Below, piece after piece: positions 26,254-34,062 of a DNA stretch of 64,000 nucleotides. Positions within the stretch are counted from its first letter, which is position 1, and each line of letters opens with the position of its first letter. The notes under the pieces are model-generated. The model was not told the DNA's origin. It searched no databases and saw only the letters and a list, made by a program, of their open reading frames with translations. This stretch comes from Provencibacterium sp. (lineage in GTDB: Bacteria > Bacillota > Clostridia > Oscillospirales > Ruminococcaceae): positions 1-64,000 of the forward strand of contig JAAWDS010000017.1 of assembly GCA_022793895.1 (NCBI GenBank). The letters run 5' to 3'. Both the position numbers and the translations under genes were made by a program.

Positions 26254-27681
26254 ATGATGAAAAAAACGCTGCGGAACGGGCTGGCCTTGCTGCTGGCGCT
26301 TTCCCTGCTCGCCTCGTTGGGCGGCTGCCGCCGGGAAGAGGAGCAGCAGCCGGATTCGAGCGGCTCTTCGCCCTCCCGCACTGAGGTGACGGACGGCCCT
26401 TCGGCCTCCGCCGTGCCGGATGGCGGCCCGCATACGGCCGGGTATTGGATTGCGAAACTTTCTTCTCCCCGGCAGGTGCAGATGGATGCGGCCGCTATCG
26501 AGGAGTATAACGCTGCGCTGACTTCGGATGCCTCCACCCGCTGCGTCGATCTGGCGTCCTACCCGGAGAGCCTGGGCCGGGAGGAGCTGAAAGCGCTGAT
26601 CGAGGAGATACAAAGGCCGGAGGAAGACCGCTACATAGGCCGGGAGAAGGCGACGGATGCCTATTATACGGCGTTGGAAAACAACCGGGCCCTTTCAGCG
26701 ATAAAGGACAGCAACCCGGTCCGCTATGGCTTTGTAGTGACGGGGGCCATTCTGCGCGCCTTCCCGACGGACGATCCCTCCTATGAATTTGCGGAGGATG
26801 TAGAGTTCGATCTGTTTGCCGAGACCAGCCTGCGGGTATTCGAGCCGGTCGTGGTGCTGCACACCTCGGCGGACGGCGGCTGGTATTTCGTTCAATGCTA
26901 CAACTACCGCGGCTGGGTCCGGGCGCAGGATGTGGCGCTGGCGGCCGGGCGTTCCGAGTGGTCGGGCTACCTGGACCCGGCGGATAAGCTGGTGGTCACC
27001 GGCAACCGTTTCCGCCTGAATGTGAACCCCTATGACGAGCGGGTTTCCGAGCTGGAGCTGACGATGGGGACGGTGCTGCCCCTCGTTTCCGAGGCGGACA
27101 AGCCCGCACAGATCGATCGGGTGACGGCCGGCAGCGGTTATGTGGCGCTGCTGCCCGTCCGCACCGGGGACGGCGGGTTACAGCTGCGCCCAACGCTCAT
27201 CCCCTGGAACGCGGACGTTTCGGAGGGCTATCTGCCCTATACGCAGGAAAACCTGTTGGCGCAGGCCTTCAAGCTCCTGGGCGACCGGCACGGCTGGAGC
27301 GGGACGCTCTCCTCGCGCGACGCTACCGCCTTGGTGATGGATGTTTACCAGACCTTCGGCCTGCGCCTGCCGCGCAATTCCGCCCAACAGGCGCAGATTC
27401 CGGGGGATACGGTGGAGCTTGCCGGGATGGATGAAGCCGGAAAGCGGGAGGCTATCCTCTCCGCGCCGGTGGGAAGCCTGCTGACGATGGACGGCTATGT
27501 AGGGATCTATGTCGGCGAGGAGGGGGGCGAGCCCTATGCGCTGCACTCCCTGTTTGTCGCTTATGATGGGAGCGGAAAGGAGCAGCTCATCAACGCGGCC
27601 GTTCTCACCGATCTCAGCCTTTGCACCCAGCCGGGGGAGAGCTGCCTCAGCCAGCTCAAGCAGGTGAAAACGATAAGCTGA
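26254..27681 (+). CDS. SH3/NlpC-P60-like lipoprotein lacking the catalytic cysteine
   Basis: A lipoprotein signal (LALSLLASLGGC) is followed by a Ser-rich linker, a long middle region, SH3-like segments (GWYFVQCYNYRGWVRAQDVAL) and a C-terminal NlpC/P60-like domain (LGDRHGWSG, then LVMDVYQTFGLRLPRNSAQQ). In active members the motif is DCxALV. Here it is DATALV, with Ala at 27322-27324, so peptidoglycan cleavage is unlikely and binding is more plausible. The start at 26254 is taken from AGAAAGG 10 nt upstream. GC content matches the core genome, unlike both flanking genes. Confidence 0.75.
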   Translation: MMKKTLRNGLALLLALSLLASLGGCRREEEQQPDSSGSSPSRTEVTDGPSASAVPDGGPHTAGYWIAKLSSPRQVQMDAAAIEEYNAALTSDASTRCVDLASYPESLGREELKALIEEIQRPEEDRYIGREKATDAYYTALENNRALSAIKDSNPVRYGFVVTGAILRAFPTDDPSYEFAEDVEFDLFAETSLRVFEPVVVLHTSADGGWYFVQCYNYRGWVRAQDVALAAGRSEWSGYLDPADKLVVTGNRFRLNVNPYDERVSELELTMGTVLPLVSEADKPAQIDRVTAGSGYVALLPVRTGDGGLQLRPTLIPWNADVSEGYLPYTQENLLAQAFKLLGDRHGWSGTLSSRDATALVMDVYQTFGLRLPRNSAQQAQIPGDTVELAGMDEAGKREAILSAPVGSLLTMDGYVGIYVGEEGGEPYALHSLFVAYDGSGKEQLINAAVLTDLSLCTQPGESCLSQLKQVKTIS

Positions 27682-27885
27682 AGCCGTGGCTGCGTGTTAT
27701 AAAAAAAACAGAGGCTGAAAGCGGCTGTTTTCCGGCCGGTTGCCGCGTAAGCGGCGAGAGGCAGGGTCAATAAATGTTTTTTATAGCGTAGCTATAAAGC
27801 AGCTATAAAAATGAGCGGAATCATGTATCTCAAAATAATGCTGCCTATTGGCGACATGAACTTTACAAGAGAGTAGGGTGATTCT

Positions 27886-28533
27886 TTGAACAATCTTATC
27901 AGACAAGCGAATGAACTATTAAAAAACCGCGGTTTTGAGTATGCTTTCTGCGGCGGATGGGCAATCGATTTGTTTATCGGCGCCGAAACGCGAAAACATG
28001 GTGATATTGACATTCTTGCATATTGGCCGGATCGCGACACGATTATTCAGTATATGCAATCGCTTGGGTATCAGGTTTATGAAATGCTGGGATGTGGAAA
28101 AGCCCACCATATTACCGATATTCATAATCAAATAAAAAGCAAAAGAAATATTTTTTGCTGTACACAAGATTGTGAGTTGGTGGGCCTGTCAGCGACCGAT
28201 GAAGCAGGTATATATTTCATCAATTTCAAACACATAGGACAGACGGAATTGAATTTTATTGAATTTTTATTCAATGACAAAGAGGATGCCGATTTGTTGT
28301 ATGCGCGCAATCATGCTGTTAAACTGGTATTATCCGACGCTATTTTGTATAACGGCGGTTTGCCGTATCTATCGCCGGAAATGTGCTTGCTTTATAAGTC
28401 CACAGATACGCAACGAGAAGGCTATCAAAGTGATTATGACCATGCCATGGCTCACATGACCCAACGGCAAAAACGCTGGCTTGACGACGCTTTAACCGTC
28501 CTGTATCCCGAAGGCCATAAATGGAGATTATGA
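27886..28533 (+). CDS. Nucleotidyltransferase-fold protein, aminoglycoside 2''-adenylyltransferase-like
   Basis: The 215-residue protein has the nucleotidyltransferase core FCGGWAIDLFIG followed by HGDIDILAYW, where GDIDI supplies the metal-binding aspartates, as in the ANT(2'')/LinA-type family. Members include antibiotic-modifying enzymes, but many family proteins have no resistance role. It is AT-rich compared with its neighbours and lies alone between unrelated genes, which suggests recent acquisition. It starts at TTG after GTAGGGTG. A strong terminator follows at 28627. Confidence 0.72.
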   Translation: MNNLIRQANELLKNRGFEYAFCGGWAIDLFIGAETRKHGDIDILAYWPDRDTIIQYMQSLGYQVYEMLGCGKAHHITDIHNQIKSKRNIFCCTQDCELVGLSATDEAGIYFINFKHIGQTELNFIEFLFNDKEDADLLYARNHAVKLVLSDAILYNGGLPYLSPEMCLLYKSTDTQREGYQSDYDHAMAHMTQRQKRWLDDALTVLYPEGHKWRL

Positions 28534-28626
28534 GCGCATCGTGCAATGAGAAGCAGCAGATCCAGCCGCTCTTACCAACCATAAAATGAAGATATAAAGT
28601 GTTTTTCATCTATCTAATCAAAAAAG

Positions 28627-28676
28627 AAAGAGGCTGTCCGCAAAATACTCTGTATTTTGCGGACAGCCTCTTTTTT
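28627..28676 (+). terminator. Rho-independent terminator after the nucleotidyltransferase
   Basis: GAGGCTGTCCGCAAAATAC pairs with GTATTTTGCGGACAGCCTC around a short loop and is followed by TTTTTT. The following 230 bp (to 28903) hold no gene or structure I recognise. Confidence 0.88.
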
Positions 28677-28903
28677 GGCAGGACGGGGCCGTTTAGCTCC
28701 CGTTAGAGGGAGGAAAGAGCGGCTTCTATAGATGCCTCCGGCTACCGGCAGCGCTTCTCTTCGTGAGGTCCTCATCCCGATAGGATAACATGAAAGCGGA
28801 ATTTACCGGGAGAGGGGGCGCTGAATAGCGGCTTACCCGGCAGGAGGCGAGGGAGAAGGAGACGAATACCGCATTTTTCCTGCAAATAATACACAAGCAA
28901 ATC

Positions 28904-28933
28904 TTGCCGGAATAGGTCGGGATATGTTAAAAT
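28904..28933 (+). promoter_or_regulatory. Promoter of the GH25 lysozyme gene
   Basis: TTGCCG (28904-28909) and TAAAAT (28928-28933) are 18 bp apart, about 40 bp upstream of the start codon. Confidence 0.55.
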
Positions 28934-28973
28934 AAATCTATTCTTTTAGAAAAAAACGGGATGAGCCGGTTGG

Positions 28974-30101
28974 ATGCGGAAAGGGGTTGCAGTGATCTTG
29001 AGAAAGGCGCGGCGTTCGTTGCTGGCATTATTGCTTGCGGCGGCATTTTTGGTTCAGGGGACAGCGGCGACAGCCACGGCGGCAGAATGGTGGGAGGAAG
29101 CCGAGCCGGACGAGAGCTGGGACGACGGGGAAGCCGTTCCGGACGACCCTTGGTGGGAGGAGGACGGTTCCGAAGCCTCCGGCCAGGGGGATTCGTTTTC
29201 GGTGAAAACGCTCAAACGTCTGGCAGAGGACTATGACAATATTCCGGACGGCTTCTTAAAAGCCATCTCCCGCTATGAAACCCTTTCGCTGAACCGGCTG
29301 GAGGAGTATGTGCTTGAGCACAAGGCGCCGCTGGAATATATCCAGCGCTGTTTTACCGATCGCTTTGTCTTTAAGGCGGGCGATCGCCTGGATTATGTAT
29401 ATATTGATGAATCGCTGCCGCAAAACGATTTCGATTGGGATAACCTCGTCCATCGCTCCTCCGGGGAGATCCGCTATATCGAGGGGGATACCTCCCGCGC
29501 CTACAAGGGGATCGATGTTTCGGTCTACCAGGGGGATATCGATTGGGAGGCCGTGAAGGAGGACGGGGTGCGCTTCGCTTTTATCCGGTTGGGCTACCGG
29601 GGCTATGGAACCGGAAAGCTGAAGCTGGATGAAAAATTCCATCAGAATATGCGCGGCGCTACCCGCGCGGGCGTGAAGGTCGGGGTCTACTTCTATTCCC
29701 AGGCCATTTCCACGCGCGAGGCGGTGGAAGAGGCGGAGATGGTGCTGCGCTATCTGGAGGACTATGACATCGATTATCCCGTCGTCTATGACATTGAGGA
29801 CGCCCCCTCTGCCAGCGCGCGCACCCGCAACCTCAGCGGCACGCAGGCTACCAAAAACGTCATCGCCTTTTGCGACGCCATTCAGCAAGGCGGCTACCGT
29901 CCGATGGTTTACACAAATTCCAAGTGGTTTACCCAAAAGCTCGACCTGAGCAAACTTCAAAAATATGACAAGTGGCTCGCGCAGTACTATAAGGTCCCGT
30001 TTTTCCCGTATGAATTTGATATCTGGCAGTATACGGGGAAGGGAAGGGTCAACGGCATCAAAGGCGATGTGGATCTGAACTTGAGTTTTTTCTCTTATTA
30101 A
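28974..30101 (+). CDS. Secreted GH25 lysozyme (muramidase)
   Basis: The 375-residue protein has a signal peptide (RRSLLALLLAAAFLVQG, cleavage near TAAEWW), an acidic linker rich in Asp, Glu and Trp (about 40-80), an unassigned region, and a C-terminal GH25 barrel (about 180-375). Catalytic-site sequences are GIDVSVYQGDIDW, VVYDIEDA and the terminal KGDVDLNL. It hydrolyses the MurNAc-GlcNAc bond of peptidoglycan outside the cell, probably for wall remodelling, since it has no phage neighbours. This is one of two GH25 enzymes in the window. The other, at 62.2 kb, is the phage form. Confidence 0.9.
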   Translation: MRKGVAVILRKARRSLLALLLAAAFLVQGTAATATAAEWWEEAEPDESWDDGEAVPDDPWWEEDGSEASGQGDSFSVKTLKRLAEDYDNIPDGFLKAISRYETLSLNRLEEYVLEHKAPLEYIQRCFTDRFVFKAGDRLDYVYIDESLPQNDFDWDNLVHRSSGEIRYIEGDTSRAYKGIDVSVYQGDIDWEAVKEDGVRFAFIRLGYRGYGTGKLKLDEKFHQNMRGATRAGVKVGVYFYSQAISTREAVEEAEMVLRYLEDYDIDYPVVYDIEDAPSASARTRNLSGTQATKNVIAFCDAIQQGGYRPMVYTNSKWFTQKLDLSKLQKYDKWLAQYYKVPFFPYEFDIWQYTGKGRVNGIKGDVDLNLSFFSY

Positions 30102-30183
30102 GGAGTTTGTAGGGAACGCTTTATCGAGAAAGCCGGCCATAGAGAACGGCCGGACGCTTTTCAAAGACCGGAGGGACAGCGAC

Positions 30184-30573
30184 ATGCGCTATACGATTTC
30201 ACAGGCGGCCAAAAAGATGCACCTGACGCCGTTTACCATTCGCTATTATGATAAGGAGGGCATCCTGCTGCTGCACCGCACCGAAAAGGGCGCGCGCTAT
30301 TTTACCGAGAGCGATATGGAGCAGCTGGAGATGGTCTGCTGCTTGAAAAGCACTGGTATGCCGGTCAAAGAGATCAAGAAATATTTTGATTTGTGCGCCC
30401 TGGGGGATGGGACGCTGGAGCAGCGCCGGGAGATTTTCACCCTCCACCGGGATCATATCCTGGAGGAAATCGACCAGCTGCAAAAAAATTTGGCGAAAAT
30501 TGAGCGCAAAATCCAGAAGTACGATCGGTTTGTGCGTGAGAACCAGGAAAAAGCGGCCGAAGCCAAGGCATGA
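30184..30573 (+). CDS. MerR-family transcriptional regulator
   Basis: The 129-residue protein opens with the MerR winged helix (YTISQAAKKMHLTPFTIRYYDKEG, residues 3-26), continues with a helical linker containing STGMPVKEIKKYFDL, and ends in a long dimerisation coiled coil (about 78-120). No conserved metal-binding cysteines are present at the C-terminus, so it belongs to the general (not metal-sensing) MerR group. The target is unknown. It ends exactly at a full copy of the 3'-end repeat. Confidence 0.9.
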   Translation: MRYTISQAAKKMHLTPFTIRYYDKEGILLLHRTEKGARYFTESDMEQLEMVCCLKSTGMPVKEIKKYFDLCALGDGTLEQRREIFTLHRDHILEEIDQLQKNLAKIERKIQKYDRFVRENQEKAAEAKA

Positions 30574-30712
30574 AAAGGGCGCGTTGCAAAATTTCATTTT
30601 GCAACGCGCCCTTTTGAAAAAGCAGCTTTTGGGGCAAAGATTATGCCCCCAATTTCGCGCTGACCGCGCGAAACCGCAGCTTTTTTCCGGTTTCTACAGG
30701 CCGGAAATCAAA
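30574..30712 (+). repeat. Structured 3'-end repeat, full copy D (after merR-type gene)
   Basis: Starting one base after the stop codon there is a hairpin AAAAGGGCGCGTTGCAAAAT with its complement, then GAAAAAGC, a hairpin TGGGGCA/TGCCCC, a hairpin TTTCGCGC/GCGCGAAA, a closing GCAGCTTTTTTC and GGTTTCTACAGGCCGG. Relative to copy B the first inner stem has changed on both sides (CAGGGCG/CGCCCTG to TGGGGCA/TGCCCC), which is covariation that keeps the pairing. Confidence 0.85.
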
Positions 30713-30780
30713 TCGCCTTTAAAGAAAAGAAAGATGGAGGAAGCCAATGACGTTGTTTGCGCAGCCGCTTTGAAGAGGGA

Positions 30781-31044
30781 TCAGGAACAGCATCCGCAGC
30801 TACAGCCGCCGTTGTTCCCGCAGCTGCAATCCCAGTTCCCGCAGCCGCCGTTGTTCCCGCATCCGCAGTCCCAGTTTCCGCAGCCCCAGTTGTTTCCGCA
30901 TCCGCAGCACCAGGAGCAATCGGTAGATGCGGCGGCCATGGGGGCAGCCGCGAGGACGACCGGAGCGGCCATGTTATTGACCGCATAGCCGGAGTAATCG
31001 GCTGCCATCGGATTGACCGCGCTATATACGTTATTGCAGCACAT
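30781..31044 (-). CDS. Cysteine-rich tandem-repeat protein, possibly a spore surface protein
   Basis: This 87-residue protein has 16 cysteines. An Ala/Val/Met-rich N-terminal half precedes three tandem units of 13 residues (pattern CGCGNNWGCGNWD, CGCGNNGGCGNWD, then a final CSCGNNGGC) encoded by three 39-bp DNA repeats (30802-30918). The start is supported by GAGGGAGA 10 nt upstream. On the minus strand CATAGACT (31094-31101) with CACC 16 bp upstream resembles a late mother-cell sigma promoter (CATAnnnT). I do not recognise the family. A disulfide-crosslinked coat or exosporium protein, or a metal-binding protein, are the likeliest options. Confidence 0.6.
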   Translation of the reverse strand: MCCNNVYSAVNPMAADYSGYAVNNMAAPVVLAAAPMAAASTDCSWCCGCGNNWGCGNWDCGCGNNGGCGNWDCSCGNNGGCSCGCCS

Positions 31045-31093
31045 AATTTCAACATCTCCCTCATTTGTTCGTCTTGAGATCGCTCTCAGAATT

Positions 31094-31121
31094 AGTCTAT
31101 GTCCGGCGGAGGGGTTTGGTG
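31094..31121 (-). promoter_or_regulatory. Sporulation-like (sigma E/K type) promoter of the Cys-rich gene
   Basis: On the minus strand CATAGACT fits the CATAnnnT -10 consensus of mother-cell sigma factors, with an AC-containing -35 element (CACC) about 16 bp upstream. The match is short, so chance is possible. Confidence 0.35.
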
Positions 31122-31178
31122 CAAAGAGGTTTTGCGTTCCCCCGTTCCGGCGGAGTAACGAAGGGAAGGAGAGAAGCC

Positions 31179-32105
31179 ATGCGCTTTTCCTTGCAAGGGC
31201 TGGAGGGGCGGCTTATAGGGCGGCGGGGCGTTTACCGGTATATCCTCCCCCATCCGCTGCTGCGGCCGTTCATCGCTCATTATACGCTCACCGTCCCCGG
31301 CCGGTCGGGAATGGGGCCGGAGCTGACCCTGTTTCCGGATGCGAGCGGCTGCCTGGTGTTCCGGCTGGGGGAATGGGAGACGCAAGCCTATTATTGGGGC
31401 CCGACCACTCGGACGGCGGCCGTTCAAAACGATTTGGAAGAGGTTTTCCGCTTTTTTGTAGAGTTCCGGCCGTGCGGGGCTTTTGCTCTTACCGGTCTTT
31501 CACAGGCGGATCTGGCCGATTGCCGCTATGCGCTGGATGCGGTGGACAGCCAGGCGGAGAGGCAGCTTGCCGGCATTCTAGCCGGATGCGGGGAGTTGAG
31601 GGCATGCACGGAAGCGGTAGATCGTTTCTTCCTGAAGCGGTTGGAGAAAGGCCGCCTTTCGGGGGCCCAGGAGCAGCTGTGCAGGCTGCTGGGCGCGCAG
31701 GCGGGGCCGCGTTCGGCCGGAGAGCTGGCGGGGGAGCTGGGCTATAGCCTCCGGCATGCCGGGCGCATTGCCCTCCCGGTGCTGGGGATGGGGTTAAAAA
31801 CTTATGAGCGCCTGCTGCGCCTGAATCTGGCGGTTTCCCAGCTCAAAACGCTGGATAAAACCTTTGCCCATCTCTCCCAGGAGGCGGGGTATTACGATCA
31901 GCCGCATTTTATCCACGACTTCAAGCGCCTGACCGGGAAAACCCCCAGGGAATACCTGCAAAACCTGTCCGGTTTTTACAATGAAGAGCTGAAATTTCCT
32001 GCTATCCTTAGAGACAGCTCATCGGTTTTCATGGCGGAGGAAAGAAAATCCGGGCTTGAAAACGACGGCGGGCGGCAGCGTTTCGAGAGGCTATATAGCC
32101 TGTAA
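31179..32105 (+). CDS. AraC-family transcriptional regulator with a DUF6597-like N-terminus
   Basis: The start is taken as ATG 31179 behind AAGGAGAG, giving about 308 residues. The N-terminal half (YRYILPHPLLRPFIAHYTL, PDASGCLVFRL, VEFRPCGAFALTGL) resembles the DUF6597 sensory region of AraC regulators of this type. The C-terminal half (about 175-270) has the two helix-turn-helix motifs, with RLNLAVSQLKTLDKTFAHLSQEAGYYDQPHFIHDFKR as the more conserved part. It is followed by a DUF3795 gene 17 bp downstream, which it may control or be cotranscribed with. Confidence 0.85.
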   Translation: MRFSLQGLEGRLIGRRGVYRYILPHPLLRPFIAHYTLTVPGRSGMGPELTLFPDASGCLVFRLGEWETQAYYWGPTTRTAAVQNDLEEVFRFFVEFRPCGAFALTGLSQADLADCRYALDAVDSQAERQLAGILAGCGELRACTEAVDRFFLKRLEKGRLSGAQEQLCRLLGAQAGPRSAGELAGELGYSLRHAGRIALPVLGMGLKTYERLLRLNLAVSQLKTLDKTFAHLSQEAGYYDQPHFIHDFKRLTGKTPREYLQNLSGFYNEELKFPAILRDSSSVFMAEERKSGLENDGGRQRFERLYSL

Positions 32106-32122
32106 AAAAGGAGGATGGCAAC

Positions 32123-32410
32123 ATGCAGATAGAATCGCGCTGCGGAATACTTTGCTCGGACTGTGAATTTGATTGTCCGGGCTGCACGCAGATAGAAAAG
32201 CCGTTTTGGGGGGAGAGCTGTCCGGTAAAGTCCTGCGCCGAGCAGGCGGGGCTTTCCCATTGCGGGCAGTGCGAAAAATTTCCCTGCCCCTTGCTCAACG
32301 GGTTTGCCTATGATCCGGAACAGGGGGATGATGGAAAACGGATCCGGCAATGCGCACAGTGGCTGGAGAAAGAAAAAGGGGCTTCTCATTCGGAAAAGGC
32401 GAAATGCTGA
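32123..32410 (+). CDS. DUF3795 small cysteine-rich protein
   Basis: The 95-residue protein has the DUF3795 cysteine pattern: CGILCSDCEFDCPGC near the start, a second group CPVKSCAEQAGLSHCGQC, then FPCPLL. The cysteine spacing suggests a bound metal or iron-sulfur centre. The function of the family is not established. A strong AAGGAGG ribosome site and the short gap to the AraC gene upstream suggest one transcript. Confidence 0.85.
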   Translation: MQIESRCGILCSDCEFDCPGCTQIEKPFWGESCPVKSCAEQAGLSHCGQCEKFPCPLLNGFAYDPEQGDDGKRIRQCAQWLEKEKGASHSEKAKC

Positions 32411-32482
32411 CCGGTAAACAGGCGCAGGCTCGGATAGATCAAGCCCTTGGATGGGCAGAACTACAAGAGAGGGGTCTATTTC

Positions 32483-32959
32483 ATGAAGTTTTCCAGTACG
32501 GTGCTGGTGACGCGCGATATGGCCGCGGCCAGAAGGTTTTATGAAGAGCTATTGGACCAGGAGATAGCGATGGATTTGGGGGAAAATCTCTCCTTCAAGA
32601 GCGGTTTCGCTTTGCAGGCCTGCACGCTCTGGGCGCAGTTGATAGGGAAAGCGGAGTCGGATATCCAAACCGGGCGGGATGATTGCGAGCTCTACTTTGA
32701 GGAACCGGAATTTGATGCGTTTATCCGGCGGCTGGAGGGGTTCTCCGTCCGCTATGCCCATCCGCCCTATGAGCAGCCGTGGGGCCAGAGGGCGGTCCGG
32801 TTCTATGATCCGGACGGTCATTTGATCGAGGTCGGGGAGAGCATGTCCGCCGCCGTGCGCCGCATGGGACAGCAGGGCATGAGCGCAGAGGAGATCTGCC
32901 GGCGCACCTCCTATCCCATGCCGTTTATACAGGCCAGCCTGGAAGGGCAGGAGCTGTGA
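32483..32959 (+). CDS. VOC-family (glyoxalase/bleomycin-resistance-fold) protein
   Basis: The start is taken as ATG 32483, giving 158 residues. MKFSSTVLVTRDMAAARRFYEELL is the first strand-helix of the VOC fold, ELYFEEPEFDAFI and RAVRFYDPDGHLIEVGE complete the second module, with the metal-ligand Glu expected in LIEVGE. The last ~35 residues (AEEICRRTSYPMPFIQASL) form a helical tail seen in many Clostridia VOC proteins. The substrate is unknown. It converges on the cas remnant across structured repeat copy C. Confidence 0.85.
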   Translation: MKFSSTVLVTRDMAAARRFYEELLDQEIAMDLGENLSFKSGFALQACTLWAQLIGKAESDIQTGRDDCELYFEEPEFDAFIRRLEGFSVRYAHPPYEQPWGQRAVRFYDPDGHLIEVGESMSAAVRRMGQQGMSAEEICRRTSYPMPFIQASLEGQEL

Positions 32960-33018
32960 ACCGGCGTCTGTTTTTTTGAAAACAAGGGCGTGCCCGCAAA
33001 TAGAAGAAACCTCCAGCC

Positions 33019-33163
33019 GGGCGATCCTCCGGCTTGCAGAAACCGGAAAAAGCTGCGGTTTCGCGCCGCTGGCGCGAAATTTGGGGCGTCGTCTTTGCCC
33101 CAAAAGCCGCTTTTTCAGAAGGGCGCGCCTGCAAAACGAAAGTTTTGCAGGCGCGCCCTTCGC
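33019..33163 (-). repeat. Structured 3'-end repeat, full copy C (after cas7)
   Basis: Reading leftward from the cas7 stop there is a hairpin GGGCGCGCCTGCAAAAC with its complement, then GAAAAAGCGG, a hairpin TTGGGGC/GCCCCAA, a hairpin TTTCGCGCC/GGCGCGAAA, a closing GCAGCTTTTTC and GTTTCTGCAAGCCGGAGGATC. The first hairpin also serves as terminator for cas7. The upstream-border text (GATCCTCCGGCTTGCAG) is identical to that of copy B. Confidence 0.85.
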
Positions 33164-33165
33164 GC

Positions 33166-34062
33166 TCATCCCATGCGCCGGCAGGCGACGCCGGCGGGCA
33201 GGGCAGCCTCGTCCACCGTGACGCGGTAATCCTGATAGGACCGCGCCGGGGATGGATCGCCGTCCTCTATCCGGACGGCCTTGACCGTTTCAAACAGCTT
33301 CCAGGCCGGGGCGCAGCCCAGCTCGCTGGCGTGCTGGAATACAATCAGCTCCCGCACCGCCATCTTTCCGCGGGCGGCGGAACGATCGTGTTCAAACATG
33401 TTGAGGATAGCCTCCCATAAGAGATCCAGATCCTCCTCTGAAAAGCCGGTGGCCTTGCGGGCCAGGTTGGCGGAAACATAGCCCTCGCAGCGGTAGAGGC
33501 CATAGGGGATGATGTACTTGCGGCCCATTTCCGTCTCTTTTCTTTCTGCGTCGGATTCCTTGGTGATAGCCATGCGGGTGATCGTCACCTCCTGGGGGAC
33601 GACCGGTTCCACGCTGCGGGCAAAGCCTAGCTGCACCGGTCCCCGGACCTGGCCGCAGTTGAGAGCGTTTTTTCGAAAGGTAGTCATGACCGCGCCAAAG
33701 GTGCGGATATCGTAAAAATTGGCGCACATCCAGTCCCGGATCTTCAAATCCAAGGAGGGATCGGCTTTCTTCTTTTCCTTGACGTTCTTTTCCGTTACCT
33801 CAAATGCGGCGTATGCCTCGCTATCGCTGCGGTTGAGGGGGATTCTATCTTTGATATAGATGCGGTAGCCGGCGGCTCCGTCCTTTACAGTCTCCACATA
33901 ATTGCGGATTTTGCGCTTGATGCACACGTCGGTAACGAGTCCGAAGCCGGTCTCCGGGTCCACCCTGGGCATGTTGCCCGCATCCGGGTCGCCGTTGGGG
34001 TTGCCGTTTTCCACATCGAACAGGATGACAAATTCATAGCGGTTTTTGATCGGCTCAGCCAA
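33166..34062 (-). CDS. cas7: Type I-C CRISPR backbone protein Cas7 (Csd2)
   Basis: The 298-residue protein carries the Csd2 signature near its start (YEFVILFDVENGNPNGDPDAG, then VTDVCIKRKIRNYVE) and ends at full length for the family. In type I-C systems Cas7 polymerises along the crRNA to form the Cascade backbone. Start: TTG 34062, preceded by AAGGAGGAGAGCGAAA. A longer frame upstream contains the tail of the deleted cas8c. The gene looks intact, yet cas3, cas4, cas1, cas2 and an array are absent and cas8c is destroyed, so interference is unlikely in this locus alone. Confidence 0.93.
   Translation of the reverse strand: MAEPIKNRYEFVILFDVENGNPNGDPDAGNMPRVDPETGFGLVTDVCIKRKIRNYVETVKDGAAGYRIYIKDRIPLNRSDSEAYAAFEVTEKNVKEKKKADPSLDLKIRDWMCANFYDIRTFGAVMTTFRKNALNCGQVRGPVQLGFARSVEPVVPQEVTITRMAITKESDAERKETEMGRKYIIPYGLYRCEGYVSANLARKATGFSEEDLDLLWEAILNMFEHDRSAARGKMAVRELIVFQHASELGCAPAWKLFETVKAVRIEDGDPSPARSYQDYRVTVDEAALPAGVACRRMG

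Noticed and set aside
27886-28533. Calling the nucleotidyltransferase an antibiotic resistance gene
   Set aside because: Only the fold-level motif is visible; substrate and resistance role cannot be derived from it.
28675-28903. Possible c-di-AMP (ydaO-type) riboswitch upstream of the GH25 lysozyme
   Set aside because: Such riboswitches often precede wall hydrolases, but the conserved ydaO segments are not present.
30386-30988. Plus-strand frame rich in Gln/Pro/Phe opposite the Cys-rich gene
   Set aside because: It overlaps the merR-type gene and copy D in a different frame, lacks a ribosome site at a sensible start, and its repeats simply mirror the 39-bp repeats of the minus-strand gene.
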